A model generated the notes under the pieces. The model had not been told where the DNA came from. It was given only the letters and a program-made list of their open reading frames with translations, and made no database searches. The translations under genes were made by a program, and so were the position numbers. DNA of 64,000 bases from DATJHM01 sp963777355 (GTDB taxonomy: Bacteria > Chloroflexota > Ktedonobacteria > Ktedonobacterales > Ktedonobacteraceae), in NCBI GenBank assembly GCA_963777355.1, contig CAVZQK010000032.1, forward strand, positions 124,001-188,000. Direction: 5' to 3'. Positions 37,325 to 46,797 of this stretch are shown here, piece after piece (the first letter of the stretch is position 1; each line of letters opens with the position of its first letter).

Positions 37325-39319
37325 CTAACCCGCTGGCTGCCAGTTGAGAATGCTCTGAAAGGCAGGCTCAAGGCCAGCATTATTCACAATGCTCGCAGGT
37401 ATCTGACCTGAACTGGTAATAACTTGATTGTTTGCGACGGTGACACCCTTTCCTGAGGTATAGCCAGAAGGATTCTCCCAGTAGTTATTCTCAACATCGG
37501 TTGCGTCGTAATTGCCGTTGTTTGCAGTATAATCGACGTGCCGGGAGGCCCAGGCATCAGCAGAACCCGTGTTGTAGATCCCATTCCCGGTAATGGTCAC
37601 ATCGGTAGCACCGTTATCGGTGTAGATCACATGTCCCGCACCCATCTGATCGTGGATCACATTCCCGGTAATGTGTTCGCCGTTGGAGAGCGAGCTACCA
37701 GTGATTCCATTTGTATAGATACCAGCCCCATCATTAAGCAACTGCATATGGTTAAAAATCAAATTATTTGAAAGTGTGTTGTCGTGCGAAAAATTGGGCT
37801 GCGCGGCCATCTTCTCTTTGTCGGGCCAGCCACCCCAACCGATTGAAACGGCGGAGTATGAAGTGTGATCGATCTGGTTATGGGTGAAGGTCGTACTAGC
37901 GGCATAGCCAATGTCCACACCTATTCCACCGTGATACTCTACTGGCAGATTGTAGATGTGATTATCCGCGATAGTATTGCTCTGCGTCTCAGAAGAGCCG
38001 GTAGTAGTGGGTAGCGTGACATTTCCTAGTTCAATACCGTTGCCGGAGGTATCAGTAAACACGGAGCCCTTCACAAGATCGTTTTGTGAGCCATTGCCGA
38101 GAGCGAGACCAGCCGCCCCCAGATGAACGAATGCGTCGTTGGTGAACTGGATATGCTGATCATAGGTAAACGAGACGTTACCAGGGAGTTGGGTCCAGGT
38201 CGCATATGGGCAGGTTCCGGGCTGAGGGGGCAAGGTGCAGAGGCCTTGAACCTGCCAACCATTGGTACCTGTGACCCGGTAATTGGCCTGAATCTCAGAG
38301 AATCCCTCACCAGTACTGGAGCCTAGCCAGGTGGCATAGGAAAACTGGAGACCGTCAAACACAATATTGTGGATAGGTGAGGAGGCCATACCAGCACCCG
38401 TAACGAGACTTTCTAGCACAGGAACCTCTACATCTGCCGTGGCAAGATTTTCACCCGAACGAGGAATGTAGTAGATCTTGCTGCTCCCCTCATCCAGAAA
38501 CCACTCACCAGGAGTATCAAGCAATTGAAAGGCATTCTCGACGTCAGTCGGAGACTCAGTGATCGACATGCGCCCCACCAGATTGTAGGCCCGCCCATCG
38601 GCAAAGCAGCAGAGCCGCATCGTAGAATTGTTCCAACAAGGCTGGGCCATAGTGATCGTTGTACCAGAGAAAGAGCCAACCGGGCAGCGTGGCTCTGTCC
38701 AGGCACCCAGGCCACCCCTGTAGATAAACTCAATTTCGGGCGCAGAACCACTCGGATTTTTCCACCCGGCCAGCGTGGCCGCCGAAGCTGTATAGCCTGT
38801 GCTGGTCTGCTTCAAAGTGACAGGTAAGACCCCGTGTGCTCGCTGTGCCCGTGTTCCGTTTACATAGAGTTGCCGGGTCTTTAATCCAGCAGGGGCCTGT
38901 GCCACCCAGATCTGCTTTGTAGTATCAAATTGGGACCAACCACTGAGCTTGACGGCTCCACTAAGAACCGGGTGTGCCCCAGATGCAGCTTTCCATATCA
39001 CATTAAAACCGCCGGTCCCCGAATCACTGGCATTGAGCGTCAAAGGTTGTAACATCCGATAGATACCATCTGCCAGAACAACCGTAACATCTCCAGTCAT
39101 ACTTTTGTTCAGCGAGCGCACCAGACTTTGCGCATGCTGCACCGTTTTGATCGGCGCACTCTGCGTGCCCGGATTGCTATCACTGCCACCTGGCGAGACA
39201 TAAAGCGTGGTTACCGCAGGCGCGGCAAATACCAGCGCAGCGCCCATACCGGCTAGCGCAAGTGCAAAGGCCAATAAACTCATGATCCAGTTCCATCTGT
39301 GCATGAGTACGCGTTTCAT
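37325..39319 (-). CDS. Secreted right-handed beta-helix protein (carbohydrate-active type)
   Basis: A 664-residue exported protein. The start at 39319 is preferred because AGAGGA lies upstream and the following residues form a signal peptide (M-K-R-V-L-M-H-R-W ... ending V-F-A-A-P). The mature part begins T-T-L-Y-V-S-P-G-G-S-D-S-N-P-G-T, the usual opening of parallel beta-helix enzymes. Repeating short strands with N-x-I and G-I-x-L patterns cover residues 330-600. Such folds are found in pectin-, alginate- and xylan-acting enzymes (for example GH120-like or polysaccharide lyases), but the substrate is not evident. It sits among other polysaccharide genes, between a GH27 remnant and the CRISPR-like repeats. 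Confidence 0.83.
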   Translation of the reverse strand: MKRVLMHRWNWIMSLLAFALALAGMGAALVFAAPAVTTLYVSPGGSDSNPGTQSAPIKTVQHAQSLVRSLNKSMTGDVTVVLADGIYRMLQPLTLNASDSGTGGFNVIWKAASGAHPVLSGAVKLSGWSQFDTTKQIWVAQAPAGLKTRQLYVNGTRAQRAHGVLPVTLKQTSTGYTASAATLAGWKNPSGSAPEIEFIYRGGLGAWTEPRCPVGSFSGTTITMAQPCWNNSTMRLCCFADGRAYNLVGRMSITESPTDVENAFQLLDTPGEWFLDEGSSKIYYIPRSGENLATADVEVPVLESLVTGAGMASSPIHNIVFDGLQFSYATWLGSSTGEGFSEIQANYRVTGTNGWQVQGLCTLPPQPGTCPYATWTQLPGNVSFTYDQHIQFTNDAFVHLGAAGLALGNGSQNDLVKGSVFTDTSGNGIELGNVTLPTTTGSSETQSNTIADNHIYNLPVEYHGGIGVDIGYAASTTFTHNQIDHTSYSAVSIGWGGWPDKEKMAAQPNFSHDNTLSNNLIFNHMQLLNDGAGIYTNGITGSSLSNGEHITGNVIHDQMGAGHVIYTDNGATDVTITGNGIYNTGSADAWASRHVDYTANNGNYDATDVENNYWENPSGYTSGKGVTVANNQVITSSGQIPASIVNNAGLEPAFQSILNWQPAG

Positions 39320-39479
39320 GTATTTTTCCTCTTTGAACAGTGGGAACAGTCCCACCAGATCTTCAACAAACGCTTGCAAGTTATCAGGAACCATCGGCAA
39401 CCTCGCCTGATCCCTGGATGGCAAGGGCCTGATTGCCCTCTGCCATCTCTAATCTATGAGATATGAAAAATTGATGTAG

Positions 39480-39761
39480 CTATACTACACGCAAGAGGAG
39501 AGAGCCATGAGAAGCCAATGAATCAGACTGCGCCTCAATATCGCTAGCAGTCATCCAACTTTTACCATAGCCAGAGGCATGCGCACCTGTAAGACTCCAA
39601 CTACTCCAGCCCAAAAATGGCTGTGGGACCAGGCCATTGCTTGCAGCATAGGTTGTAGTCGTATATGCAGTGTTGAGACCTATTCCTACCAGTACCATCA
39701 CAATCACTATCGCAAATAACATAGATCGGTACCGATGAAAAACCTCTTTGTTCTGACTCAT
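39480..39761 (-). pseudogene. GH27 alpha-galactosidase remnant, N-terminus only
   Basis: Only 93 residues remain. AGGGAGC precedes the ATG; a signal peptide of about 40 residues ends T-T-Y-A-A-S. The next segment, Q-P-F-L-G-W-S-S-W-S-L followed by W-M-T-A-S-D-I-E-A-Q-S-D-S-L, is the start of the GH27 catalytic barrel. The family's catalytic Asp residues would come later and are missing; the frame ends after A-S-H-G. About 160 bases separate it from the beta-helix gene, so most of the enzyme has been deleted. Confidence 0.65.
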
Positions 39762-40417
39762 AATCAGCTCCCTTTGGTTTTAACCTGAGAAAATACATGT
39801 TCTGGTCTACTATGAAGAGAATGCATCAATGCTCTCTGCCCTCGCCGGAGAGGATATTTCTAACGTGTATTTTTGTGACGTTTCTTCCTGGTTCAAGCGT
39901 GGTCCAGATTGGACCATCCTGGAAGCGCCCGCTGTTTTCTCCTTTCTTCAATAAAAAAGAAAAGCATGTGTTATATAGATGACTTATCTACAAGTCATCT
40001 ATACCACAAGGAAAAGAAAAATGCTTGAACAGTTGTATCCATGCGCAACCGTATGCAAAAGAAGCGCTGGCACTTGTGTTTCTCCTGTCTAAGTATTTAC
40101 TTAATCACTGATATAAGTCAGTGTAAAAGGGAAAAAGGCATTTTGTCAATCTATAAGAACAAATTGGCTAGTATCTCCAAAACGAGCAAATATCTTCTGA
40201 CCTAAATAAGCATTATATAGGTAGAATACATGGAGCAGGGGCAATAAAAGCTGCCCCCATTTGACTGTGCTAGAGGCATGGCCGGTTATTCCATTCATCC
40301 TTGACAAAAGTGATATTTCTACCGTACACTCTGTTACGTCAGTCACTAAGTGAATTATAAGGAAGGGATCACGACGATCCATCTTACTCCCTCTATCGAT
40401 CATGAAGAAGGACTATA
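39762..40417. other. Non-coding region upstream of the ROK gene
   Basis: A 656-base gap without a gene. It holds a perfect 12-pair hairpin at 39974-40003, a short inverted repeat CACTGA/TCAGTG at about 40105-40122, and a promoter at 40301-40330. The two symmetric sites are candidates for regulator binding (the ROK protein itself or others). It also carries the upstream region of the GH27 remnant. Confidence 0.45.
40301..40330 (+). promoter_or_regulatory. Promoter of the ROK gene
   Basis: TTGACA (40301-40306) and TACACT (40325-40330) with an 18-base spacer, 88 bases before the ROK start. CAGTCACTAAGTG just downstream of the -10 box is partly symmetric and might be an operator. Confidence 0.55.
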
Positions 40418-41626
40418 ATGTCAGGTTTAACCTCCCCTATAGACCGTAAGCTTATGCGTGCTATGAACCAGAATATGCTTTTAAACCTGATTCGCATACA
40501 TGCTCCTGTCTCACGAACACAGCTCTCAGTCCTTTCTGGACTAAGCTCTGGTACGATTGTCAATATTATTGCAGAATTGCTAGATCAGCAGCTCATTGTG
40601 GAACAAGGCATTGCAGAATCAACCATTGGTCGCAAGGCGGGCCTCCTGGATTTAGATCCAGAAGGGGGATATGTTATCGGTCTTAGCCTGGTTGAAGAAG
40701 AGATAATCGCAGTAGCATTGCTCAATCTCCTGGGCGAAGTGGTCCTGACTGAGAGTTGGACAGCTCCGTTGCGCTCTCAAGGCTCAACGGCGGTGCAAGC
40801 GATTGCCAAAGGGGTAGAAAGCTTTATCGCACGTAGTAACATCCCACGCCCTAAGATTCTCGGTTTAGGCTGTGGATTTTCCGGCTACGTCTCCGCTCAA
40901 AGTGGACATGTTATCGATGATTGGATTCATCAGTGGCATAATCTTGATGTGAGCACCACACTTAGCCATGCGCTACAAATGCCAGTCTATCTTGATAACA
41001 TCGTTAATTGCCTGGGATGCTATGAACATCTCTTTGGACGTGGCAAGCAATACCGTGATTTCCTGGTAGTGACGGTAGGACGCGGCGTTGGACTGGCAAT
41101 GGTTATCAATGGAGAGGTCTATCGCGGCGCACACGGAGGCGGGGGAGAGTTTGGGCATATTCCTAGCATTCCGGGGGGCAGACTCTGTGAATGTGGCAAA
41201 CGTGGCTGTCTGGAAGCATACACATCTGATCCGGGTATGCTTGCCTCCTATCACGAGCTCTGTCAGGCACACCCTGACGACCCTCTCGTACCACCGGATT
41301 TGACACTCGCGCAAATCCATGCAATAGCCCAACAAGAGGCTTCTCCGCTCCGCCAGATCTTCACACGGACAGGTCACTTGCTTGGATACGGCCTGGTGAC
41401 GCTGGTAAATTTGCTCAATCCAGAGTGTATCATCGTTACAGGCCCCGATGTCACAAATAAAGCACTGCTTTTTGCCGCTATGCGCGACATACTCCGTCAT
41501 CAGGCTTTCTCTGAATTGAGTGAGCATTTGCAAATAGTGATCGAATCGGTCTCAGAGACCTGTTGGGCACAGGGCGCAGGCTGCCTGGTCTTACGACATT
41601 TCTTCAGTTCACCACTGCGTCTCTAA
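40418..41626 (+). CDS. ROK family transcriptional regulator (NagC/XylR type)
   Basis: A 402-residue protein with an N-terminal winged helix (S-R-T-Q-L-S-V-L-S-G-L-S-S-G-T-I-V-N, residues 33-50) and a C-terminal ROK sugar-kinase-like domain. The zinc-binding ROK signature C-E-C-G-K-R-G-C-L-E is near residue 260, after G-G-G-G-E-F-G-H-I. ROK regulators sense sugars such as xylose, N-acetylglucosamine or glucose. AAGGA lies five bases before the ATG. Nearby polysaccharide genes (beta-helix protein, GH27 remnant, GH18) are the likely targets, but this is inferred from position. Confidence 0.9.
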   Translation: MSGLTSPIDRKLMRAMNQNMLLNLIRIHAPVSRTQLSVLSGLSSGTIVNIIAELLDQQLIVEQGIAESTIGRKAGLLDLDPEGGYVIGLSLVEEEIIAVALLNLLGEVVLTESWTAPLRSQGSTAVQAIAKGVESFIARSNIPRPKILGLGCGFSGYVSAQSGHVIDDWIHQWHNLDVSTTLSHALQMPVYLDNIVNCLGCYEHLFGRGKQYRDFLVVTVGRGVGLAMVINGEVYRGAHGGGGEFGHIPSIPGGRLCECGKRGCLEAYTSDPGMLASYHELCQAHPDDPLVPPDLTLAQIHAIAQQEASPLRQIFTRTGHLLGYGLVTLVNLLNPECIIVTGPDVTNKALLFAAMRDILRHQAFSELSEHLQIVIESVSETCWAQGAGCLVLRHFFSSPLRL

Positions 41627-41772
41627 AAGAGCCGCCCCCAGCCATCATCCTCTCAATTGGCTCCTAAGTGGGCCTCTAGCAAGCGAGAGTGCAAATTGTC
41701 GATTCTTGTCAATGGCTTGCTCTCTCGCCTGTCCTATGGTTGGAAAAGATTCCCCTGGTTAGTCTGGCAACG

Positions 41773-42396
41773 CTATTCTTGGGAAAGCGAGGAGAAAGCG
41801 TCCAGGTATTCACTAAGCAAGGAAACTAGATCTCCCTGTGCTTCTTGCTCTACCCACTCTTCAAGAGCCACACGCAACGCAGCCATGTAGATGGCCACCT
41901 GGAAACGGATTGTGTTGCGATTCGTGGCAGATTCCAGGTGGGAACACAGCGCATCACAGATGACTGGCTCTGTTGCCACCAGCGCATAGAGATAGAGAGA
42001 AGCAATCGATGGGGTCTGTATGACCACCTGATAGCGGAGCAGAAAACTGGCCCGCTGCTGCTGATACAGGCTGGCCATGGAGACAAGGATTACTCGCAGG
42101 GCGGCATGCGCTGACTCCGTTGATGCTACGCGTTGCAGAGAGCGGAGACCTTCGCTCCTGGCTGCGTACATTGGCCCAATTAGCACTTCCTCTTTCGACG
42201 CAAAGTAGCGAAAAAAGGTGCGTGATGACATTACCACTGCATCAGCAATGTCCTGGATAGAGGTCTGCTCATAACCCTGCCGCTGGAACAGACGCAGGGC
42301 GGCCTCTTCAATGGTAGCTTGCGCCAGCCGTTTCTTGCGTTCTCGCAAACTCATTGGTTCTGCGTCTTCGTGTGCTAAATTTTCCATGTCACTCAT
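41773..42396 (-). CDS. TetR family transcriptional regulator
   Basis: A 207-residue repressor. The helix-turn-helix (T-S-I-Q-D-I-A-D-A-V-V-M-S-S-R-T-F-F-R-Y-F) covers residues 45-65; the rest is an alpha-helical ligand domain. GAGGAA directly abuts the ATG at 42396, so a start three codons later (42387), with nine bases of spacing, is also plausible. It is divergent from the short-chain dehydrogenase and P450 genes, and a palindrome sits in the plus-strand promoter between them. It therefore probably represses that two-gene unit and responds to its substrate or product. Confidence 0.87.
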   Translation of the reverse strand: MSDMENLAHEDAEPMSLRERKKRLAQATIEEAALRLFQRQGYEQTSIQDIADAVVMSSRTFFRYFASKEEVLIGPMYAARSEGLRSLQRVASTESAHAALRVILVSMASLYQQQRASFLLRYQVVIQTPSIASLYLYALVATEPVICDALCSHLESATNRNTIRFQVAIYMAALRVALEEWVEQEAQGDLVSLLSEYLDAFSSLSQE

Positions 42397-42413
42397 TTCC
42401 TCTTCTTCGCATA

Positions 42414-42443
42414 TTGACTTTTGTCATACAATGACATTATAAT
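42414..42443 (+). promoter_or_regulatory. Dehydrogenase promoter with TetR operator
   Basis: TTGACT (42414-42419) and TATAAT (42438-42443) are spaced by 18 bases. Between them lies the palindrome TGTCAT-ACA-ATGACA (42422-42436), a typical TetR-family site. A repressor bound here would cover the promoter fully. Confidence 0.7.
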
Positions 42444-42573
42444 TCATACAGACAGACGTGACAACTCCAAACTTTCTCCACGTCATGTTGATTCCCTGAA
42501 ATAAATATTTTTGAGGGACGGGCCTCTGCGGTTTTCTCGTCCTGAAGTCACATCCATATAAGGAGTAGAACGT

Positions 42574-43337
42574 ATGAGTATTGAACGACAAGTCGCCCTG
42601 GTAACTGGTGCCGGCTCTGGCATAGGTCGTGCGCTGGTCCAGCGTTTTGTGTCTGCGGGGATAGCCGTGGTTGCGGTTGACATCGTGGAAGCACCACTGC
42701 AAGCATTGGTCAAGGAACTACAAGAACAAGGTGCAGCGATTACCGGATGTACCGCCAATGTCGCGTCAGAGAGTGACGTGGATGCCATGCTGACCACCGC
42801 CACATCCGTCTTTGGGCGACTTGATATCCTCTGCAATAATGCGGGGATTATGGATCTCATGACTCCTGCTGCCGAGGTCTCCCTGGATTTATGGGACCGC
42901 GTTATGGCCGTCAACCTGTATGGACCCTTTCTGGCCTGCCGGCGTGCAATCCGCTCTTCTTAGAGCAAGGCGGAGGTTGTATCATCAATACCGCTTCGGA
43001 AGCGGGATTACGGGGTGGGGCAGCCGGCACTGCCTATACCGTTGCCAAGCACGGGGTAGTGGGACTGACCAGGAGTATTGCCTTCCACTATGGAGAACGT
43101 GGTATTCGCTGCAATGCGGTCTGTCCTGGAGCTGTCGCGACCTCCATTGGGATAGGAAATGGCATCCCAAGTGAAGCAGGTCTGAGCAGAGTGATGCCGT
43201 TTCTCAAAGGCAGCGCTCCCTCGCGGGTTTCTGGGCCTGAAGAGCTCGCCGCTGCCATTGCCTTTCTTGCCTCCAAAGATGCCAGTTTTATCAATGGGGC
43301 GATTCTCCCCGTTGATGGCGGCTGGTTCGCGGCCTGA
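42574..43337 (+). pseudogene. Short-chain dehydrogenase/reductase, one frameshift
   Basis: A classical SDR oxidoreductase of about 254 residues. AAGGAG precedes the ATG. The NAD(P)-binding motif T-G-A-G-S-G-I-G is at residues 11-18, N-N-A-G at about 89-92, and the catalytic pair in A-Y-T-V-A-K. A frame change near 42945-42957 separates the first half from the catalytic half (continuing P-L-F-L-E-Q-G-G-G). One missing C there would restore the frame, so a sequencing indel is possible. It is first in a TetR-controlled unit with the P450 gene, which suggests oxidation of a small hydroxylated compound. Confidence 0.8.
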
Positions 43338-43466
43338 CCTCCCCACTTCTTGAGTACTGAGAAATACGCTCATAGTAAGTGAGCACACAAGCAAAGGAAA
43401 GCAGGAGATGAGGAATCTCAACAGGATTGTGATCATCGGAAAGAAATACACGAAAGAAAGATCATT

Positions 43467-44728
43467 ATGAATAATACCCCGAATCAGGCCACACCAGAAA
43501 AAGCAGCGATCAATCCATTTAGCGGTGAGAACAGTGAACTTGTTAGGAATCCCTTTAGCTTGTTCGCACAGATGCGGTCCATAGGCGCTGTTATACCTAT
43601 CCCGTTTCCCATGCCGGGAATAGATGGCCGGGCCTGGGCGATCACGCGTATGGAAGAGGCCGTGCAGGTACTCAAAGATCATGCACACTTTACCGTGGAC
43701 CCCAGTTTCCTGGGGAGCAAGGGTATTTTTGGGGGCGGCAACGCCGATACCTCCGACACACCAACCTTCTTTACCGCCAAATCAATGCTCAGGGTCGATG
43801 AGCCCGATCATCGGCGCTTACGCCTGCTCGTGTCCAAAGCCTTCACGCCCAGGTATATCGCAGGTTTGCGTCCGCGCGTACAGGAGATTGCCGATGAGTT
43901 GCTCGACGGCGTGCAAGATCAAGGCCAGATGGAGCTCGTCGGGGACTACGCCTTTCGCCTGCCGATCAACGTCATTTCGGAGATGCTGGGAGTGCCTCAC
44001 GCAGACCGGGACCAGATCCGCGTCTGGTCGGAGGCGATGGCGAAGCAGGGAATGGGGATGCGAGATGAGAAGGTCTATGCTGCCATGCGCGCCTTCGGGG
44101 CATACACTGTACAGTTGGTGGCCGACAAACGCCAGCATCCGGCGGAGGACTTGATCAGCCAGATGATCAAGATCGAAGAGGGAGGGGATCGGCTCAGCGA
44201 AACAGAACTGCTCTCGACGATCACGCTGCTGATCTTTGCCGGCCATGAGACGACTTCCAATCTGATCGCCAATGGCACCTTGATGCTGTTCGATTATCCC
44301 GATCAGCTGGAGAAACTCAAAGCCGATCTCAGCCTGGTTCCCTCGGCAGTCGAAGAACTGCTGCGCTTCCACGGGCCAGCTTTATCGCGGGACCGCGCTT
44401 TGCCACCGAAGATATTGAGCTCGCCGGCCAGCAGATCAAGCGAGGGGATGTGGTTGTACCCTTCCTCAACTCGTCGAATCACGATGAGACCCAGTTCACC
44501 CAGCCAGACGAGCTGGATATTGTGCGCACGATCAGCCGCCATCTCGCCTTTGGGCAGGGCATTCATATCTGCCTGGGAGCACCGCTGGCCCGCCTGGAAG
44601 CAGACATTGCCTTTACCACCCTGCTGAAACGCATGCCTAACCTGCGGCTGGGCATTCCCCGTGAGAACATCACCTGGCACTTTGCTCTGAGCGCACGGAG
44701 TCTGGCCACTCTGCCTGTAGCTTTTTAG
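43467..44728 (+). pseudogene. Class I cytochrome P450, one frameshift
   Basis: A soluble bacterial P450 of about 420 residues (CYP107-like in style). The I-helix reads F-A-G-H-E-T-T-S-N near residue 265, and the E-E-L-L-R of the ExxR helix follows near residue 300. The frame shifts near 44390; in the new frame the heme loop F-G-Q-G-I-H-I-C-L-G-A-P carries the Cys ligand. No ferredoxin or reductase gene is adjacent, so it would need redox partners from elsewhere. It follows the short-chain dehydrogenase gene in the same direction, probably in one transcript controlled by the TetR protein. Confidence 0.83.
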
Positions 44729-44771
44729 CTGAGAAATTAGAGGAAAATTCATATCTGAGACGCATACAAAC

Positions 44772-45274
44772 ATGGCTCTCTTAGTGATGGATATGCAGGT
44801 AGGAATTGTCACTCGCTATGTCCAGGGAGATGACTTTTTCACATCCGTACATACCGCGCTTGCTGCCGCCCATGCCGCAGCGATCCCGTGATTTATGTGA
44901 CGGTGGCCTTTCGCCCCGGCTATCCTGAGATCAGTCCGAGGAATCAGATGCTCGCTGCCACCAGGCAACGACAATTTCCTCGTCAGCACCGACGACCGCG
45001 ATGGAGATTCACCCTGCCCTTGCTCCACAGCCTACGGATATTGTCGTCACGAAACGTCGGGTCAGGCGTTTAGCGGGAGTGATTTAGAAGTAATAGTGAG
45101 AGCACAGGACATTTGCATCTGGTGCTCTGTGGCATCGCAACCAGTGGGGTTGTCTTATCTACTCTACGGGAAGTGGCAGATAAAGATTATCAGTTGACAG
45201 TCTTAGCCGATTGCTGTGTCGATAATGATGATGAGTCAGCGGTTTGTGTAAAGTTAAAAAGGGGGTCAGGCTGA
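44772..45274 (+). pseudogene. Isochorismatase-like hydrolase, broken and truncated
   Basis: A cysteine hydrolase of the isochorismatase superfamily. It starts M-A-L-L-V-M-D-M-Q-V-G-I-V with the conserved Asp, continues in a second frame as V-I-Y-V-T-V-A-F-R-P-G-Y, then in others, to the catalytic Cys in L-C-G-I-A-T-S-G-V-V and the segment L-A-D-C-C-V-D-N-D-D-E. The frame then runs into a stop and the usual last 20-30 residues are missing. There are at least three frame changes plus a truncated 3' end, so this one is most likely a true pseudogene. Confidence 0.72.
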
Positions 45275-45321
45275 AGCCTGGGCGACGAAGCTGAAGCAAC
45301 ATGTGATTTGACAGCAAGCAA

Positions 45322-45351
45322 GCGAGGAAGGAGGCGGCTAATCTTCCTCGC
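45322..45351 (-). terminator. Hairpin after chitinase gene
   Basis: A perfect nine-pair stem (45322-45330 with 45343-45351) with a 12-base loop, about 30 bases past the GH18 stop on the minus strand. The tail that follows (TTGCTTGCT) is only mildly T-rich. Confidence 0.4.
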
Positions 45352-45379
45352 CAGAGCTGAAACAGGCCGTTCATCTCAT

Positions 45380-46384
45380 CTAGAATGCCTTGAAGATGTT
45401 TGTAAAAGCATAAGTGCTCTGCGCAATGCTGCTGCATGTATCGTTGTCGTTGGAACTTCCTGGGCAAGAGCCATTATCGCGTGAGACTTCCCAGAGAGAA
45501 AGTTCGCCAATCTGCTGCTGTTGGGCAAAGGCCAGAACCTGTTTAGCATCGTTTAGCGTAAAGATTTCTCCGGCAGTGTCGTTCTGACCAATCAGGTTTG
45601 TCAAGCCAACCATAGACCACAGTTGAGCAGTCGTCTCCGCAGGATACATACTCTTCAATTGGCTATACAGGGACCTGGCAGCCGCAATAGAGTCTTTCCC
45701 CATATGAGTATCAGGGTTGTTGTAATCCATAGTCATAAGGTTCACGATACTGAAATGAACGCCCTGTGCTTTGGCATTTTTGAGCAGGCCAATATCATCG
45801 CTGGTAGGACCAGTAGGGTCAGAAGGCAGCGTGAAGTCAATCGTCAAACCTGAATTCGCTTTCTGCAAAGCCGCCAGAGCCGTATTGCGTCGGGTATAAG
45901 AAGTCACATCGCCTTCAGTTCCACCTTCAATATCGAAGTCGAGATGGCTCACATTATAGGCATTGATAACACTCTGGTATTGCGCTTGCAAGGAGCTCAC
46001 GCTTTTACAGGCCAGCGCCAGTTCAGTGCCAGACTGACCACCAAACGAGATCAGTACATCACCGCCATGACTGCGGATATAGCTGAGATCACTCGCCAGC
46101 GTTGGTGTGCTGCCGCCCCAGGAATACTTACAGCCACTCCCGCTCGTGATAAAGGCCAGGGTGAAATATTTCTGGCCTGTACTTTTCATGACGGATTGCA
46201 GCGCAGGGCTACCTAGCGTCATATCCTGGTAGGGGGCATAGAACGAAGTGGGAAGGGAGGCTGCCTTTGTTGCACTTGGAAACGTGGCATGAGCGGCAAC
46301 CAGTGAGACAGGGGCAGTAAGCAAGACCAGCGAGACGAGCAAACTACCTATTACACAAGAAACAAAGCGCCAGAGCTTTTTCAT
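45380..46384 (-). CDS. Secreted GH18 chitinase-like glycoside hydrolase
   Basis: A 334-residue exported enzyme. A signal peptide covers about residues 1-32 (ending S-L-V-A-A-H-A). The GH18 barrel shows the S-F-G-G near residue 113 and the catalytic D-F-D-I-E motif near residue 148, whose Glu is the proton donor for retaining, substrate-assisted cleavage. The later W-E-V-S-R-D near residue 295 fits the substrate-binding Trp. Chitin or related N-acetylglucosamine polymers are expected; no binding module is attached. An inverted repeat lies 28-57 bases before the ATG, and a LacI-sensor-type regulator gene follows upstream on the same strand. Confidence 0.86.
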   Translation of the reverse strand: MKKLWRFVSCVIGSLLVSLVLLTAPVSLVAAHATFPSATKAASLPTSFYAPYQDMTLGSPALQSVMKSTGQKYFTLAFITSGSGCKYSWGGSTPTLASDLSYIRSHGGDVLISFGGQSGTELALACKSVSSLQAQYQSVINAYNVSHLDFDIEGGTEGDVTSYTRRNTALAALQKANSGLTIDFTLPSDPTGPTSDDIGLLKNAKAQGVHFSIVNLMTMDYNNPDTHMGKDSIAAARSLYSQLKSMYPAETTAQLWSMVGLTNLIGQNDTAGEIFTLNDAKQVLAFAQQQQIGELSLWEVSRDNGSCPGSSNDNDTCSSIAQSTYAFTNIFKAF

Positions 46385-46754
46385 CTAGATTCCCTTTCTG
46401 ATCTGTTCTGTCAGACGTGTAAACGCCATTTACAACGTCTGTGAAGGGCTACCTTTTCGTGTAGGTGGATCGTACAAGCATTGTTTTTGCACATGAGATG
46501 GTATCAACAATGAGCGTCGCCATCTTCAGGGTAATAGCATCCTCTTTCTCTAATTGAGCTTTACTTGTGCCTGCTAAAGGGCGCAAAACACTAAGGAAAC
46601 TGGACATCTCGACCTGCTTTCGTCCTATTGTATAGTCCTGATACAGGAGAAAAGCACAGTGATTGTCAAAGAGCTATGCCAGAGAAGGTACACTTCAGAG
46701 AAAAGAGTGCTGGTCGCCAGGATCTACAGCGCTATTTTAGAGCCTCCTTTCGCT
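46385..46754. other. Non-coding region upstream of chitinase gene
   Basis: This stretch separates the chitinase start from the hairpin at the end of the regulator gene. Besides the inverted repeat at 46412-46441, I see no gene and no clear promoter in consensus form. Confidence 0.4.
46412..46441. promoter_or_regulatory. Inverted repeat before chitinase gene
   Basis: Arms CAGACGT and ACGTCTG plus GTAAA and TTTAC, with one bulged base, form a 30-base inverted repeat close to the chitinase start. It may be the operator for the neighbouring regulator. Confidence 0.5.
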
Positions 46755-46797
46755 TCACACCCTGATAGCAGAAAAAATTTCTGCTATCAGGGTGTGA
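46755..46797. terminator. Perfect 20-pair hairpin over the regulator's stop codon
   Basis: Arms 46755-46774 and 46778-46797 pair perfectly around three A residues, and the stop codon of the minus-strand regulator lies inside. No U-run follows, so a terminator or an mRNA-stabilising or protein-binding role are all possible. Confidence 0.55.

Noticed and set aside
40973..41533. A 186-residue minus-strand frame opposite the ROK gene
   Set aside because: Shadow of the ROK domain coding region; no start signal or motif.
43008..43688. A 226-residue minus-strand frame across the SDR and P450 genes
   Set aside because: It covers two real genes in antisense and has no family features.
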